A DNA stretch of 5,704 nucleotides from GAS188 sp044445965. Its GTDB lineage: Bacteria; Pseudomonadota; Alphaproteobacteria; Rhizobiales; Beijerinckiaceae. The notes beneath the pieces are model-generated. The model was not told where the DNA came from. It made no database searches and saw only the letters and a program-made list of their open reading frames with translations. The DNA lies in the NCBI GenBank assembly GCA_044445965.1, contig JBIOEJ010000223.1, positions 1-5,704 of the forward strand, read 5' to 3'. The number at the start of each line of letters is the position of its first letter. Positions within the stretch are counted from its first letter, which is position 1. Made by a program: the position numbers and the translations under genes. Shown here piece by piece: positions 5,653-5,704 of this stretch.

Positions 5653-5682
5653 ACTGTCAGTATGGATATCGCTACTGACAGT
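5653..5682. promoter_or_regulatory. Twin-palindrome operator-like element
   Basis: actgtcagta (5653-5662) and tactgacagt (5673-5682) form a perfect 10-base inverted repeat around a 10-base centre. Each arm also holds a small odd palindrome, ACTG-N-CAGT, with centres at 5657 and 5678. The 21-base spacing (two helical turns) puts both on the same DNA face, as expected for two dimers of a repressor binding side by side. It probably controls a gene beyond the right edge. TetR-type regulators are a reasonable guess from the site form only. The regulator and the controlled gene are not in the window. Confidence 0.45.
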
Positions 5683-5704
5683 TATCACGCCCGCCGGCTG
5701 GAGA

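Noticed and set aside
5653..5682. Terminal inverted repeat of an insertion sequence
   Set aside because: Both arms are only 10 bases apart with no transposase between them and no target duplication; an operator explains it better.

Overview
The window is high-GC DNA with long, densely coding ORFs. It looks like an alphaproteobacterial chromosome, most likely of the Hyphomicrobiales/Rhizobiales (Bradyrhizobium, Methylobacterium or Beijerinckiaceae type). That assignment rests on codon and base composition, the style of the TPR-SPINDLY glycosyltransferase, and the DFNGDGKSDILW-type repeat protein. No 16S or other marker gene is present, so the genus cannot be fixed.

Layout: (1) positions 77-842, minus strand: two small genes for exported proteins, probably one transcription unit. 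The upstream gene (842 to 486) encodes a signal peptide, a short coiled coil and a two-cysteine tail. The downstream gene (448 to 77) encodes a signal peptide and two tandem copies of a four-cysteine module with identical spacing. (2) 843-1060: a divergent control region. (3) 1061-3346, plus strand: a 761-residue protein with nine 34-residue TPR units followed by a GT41 (OGT/SPINDLY) catalytic domain. (4) 3347-3801: a 455-base stretch without a convincing gene, holding a possible promoter and a hairpin ahead of the next gene. (5) 3802-5487, plus strand: a 561-residue protein with a zinc metalloprotease domain (HELTH) and six FG-GAP/VCBS-like 49-residue repeats. (6) 5488-5704: a palindrome at the stop codon, a strong hairpin, a detached fragment identical over 36 bp to part of the last repeat, and a twin-palindrome operator-like element near the window edge.

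Three of the four genes encode products that look extracytoplasmic (two with signal peptides, one a repeat protease probably exported without one). The fourth encodes a cytoplasmic glycosyltransferase of a family that modifies proteins. A link between the glycosyltransferase and its secreted neighbours is possible but unproven. The most notable observations are the alternating A/B order of the FG-GAP repeats, the loss of the calcium loop in repeat 5, the orphan repeat fragment beyond the gene, the two-module cysteine protein, and the paired ACTG-N-CAGT sites at the right edge. No mobile element, tRNA, rRNA or CRISPR array was seen.
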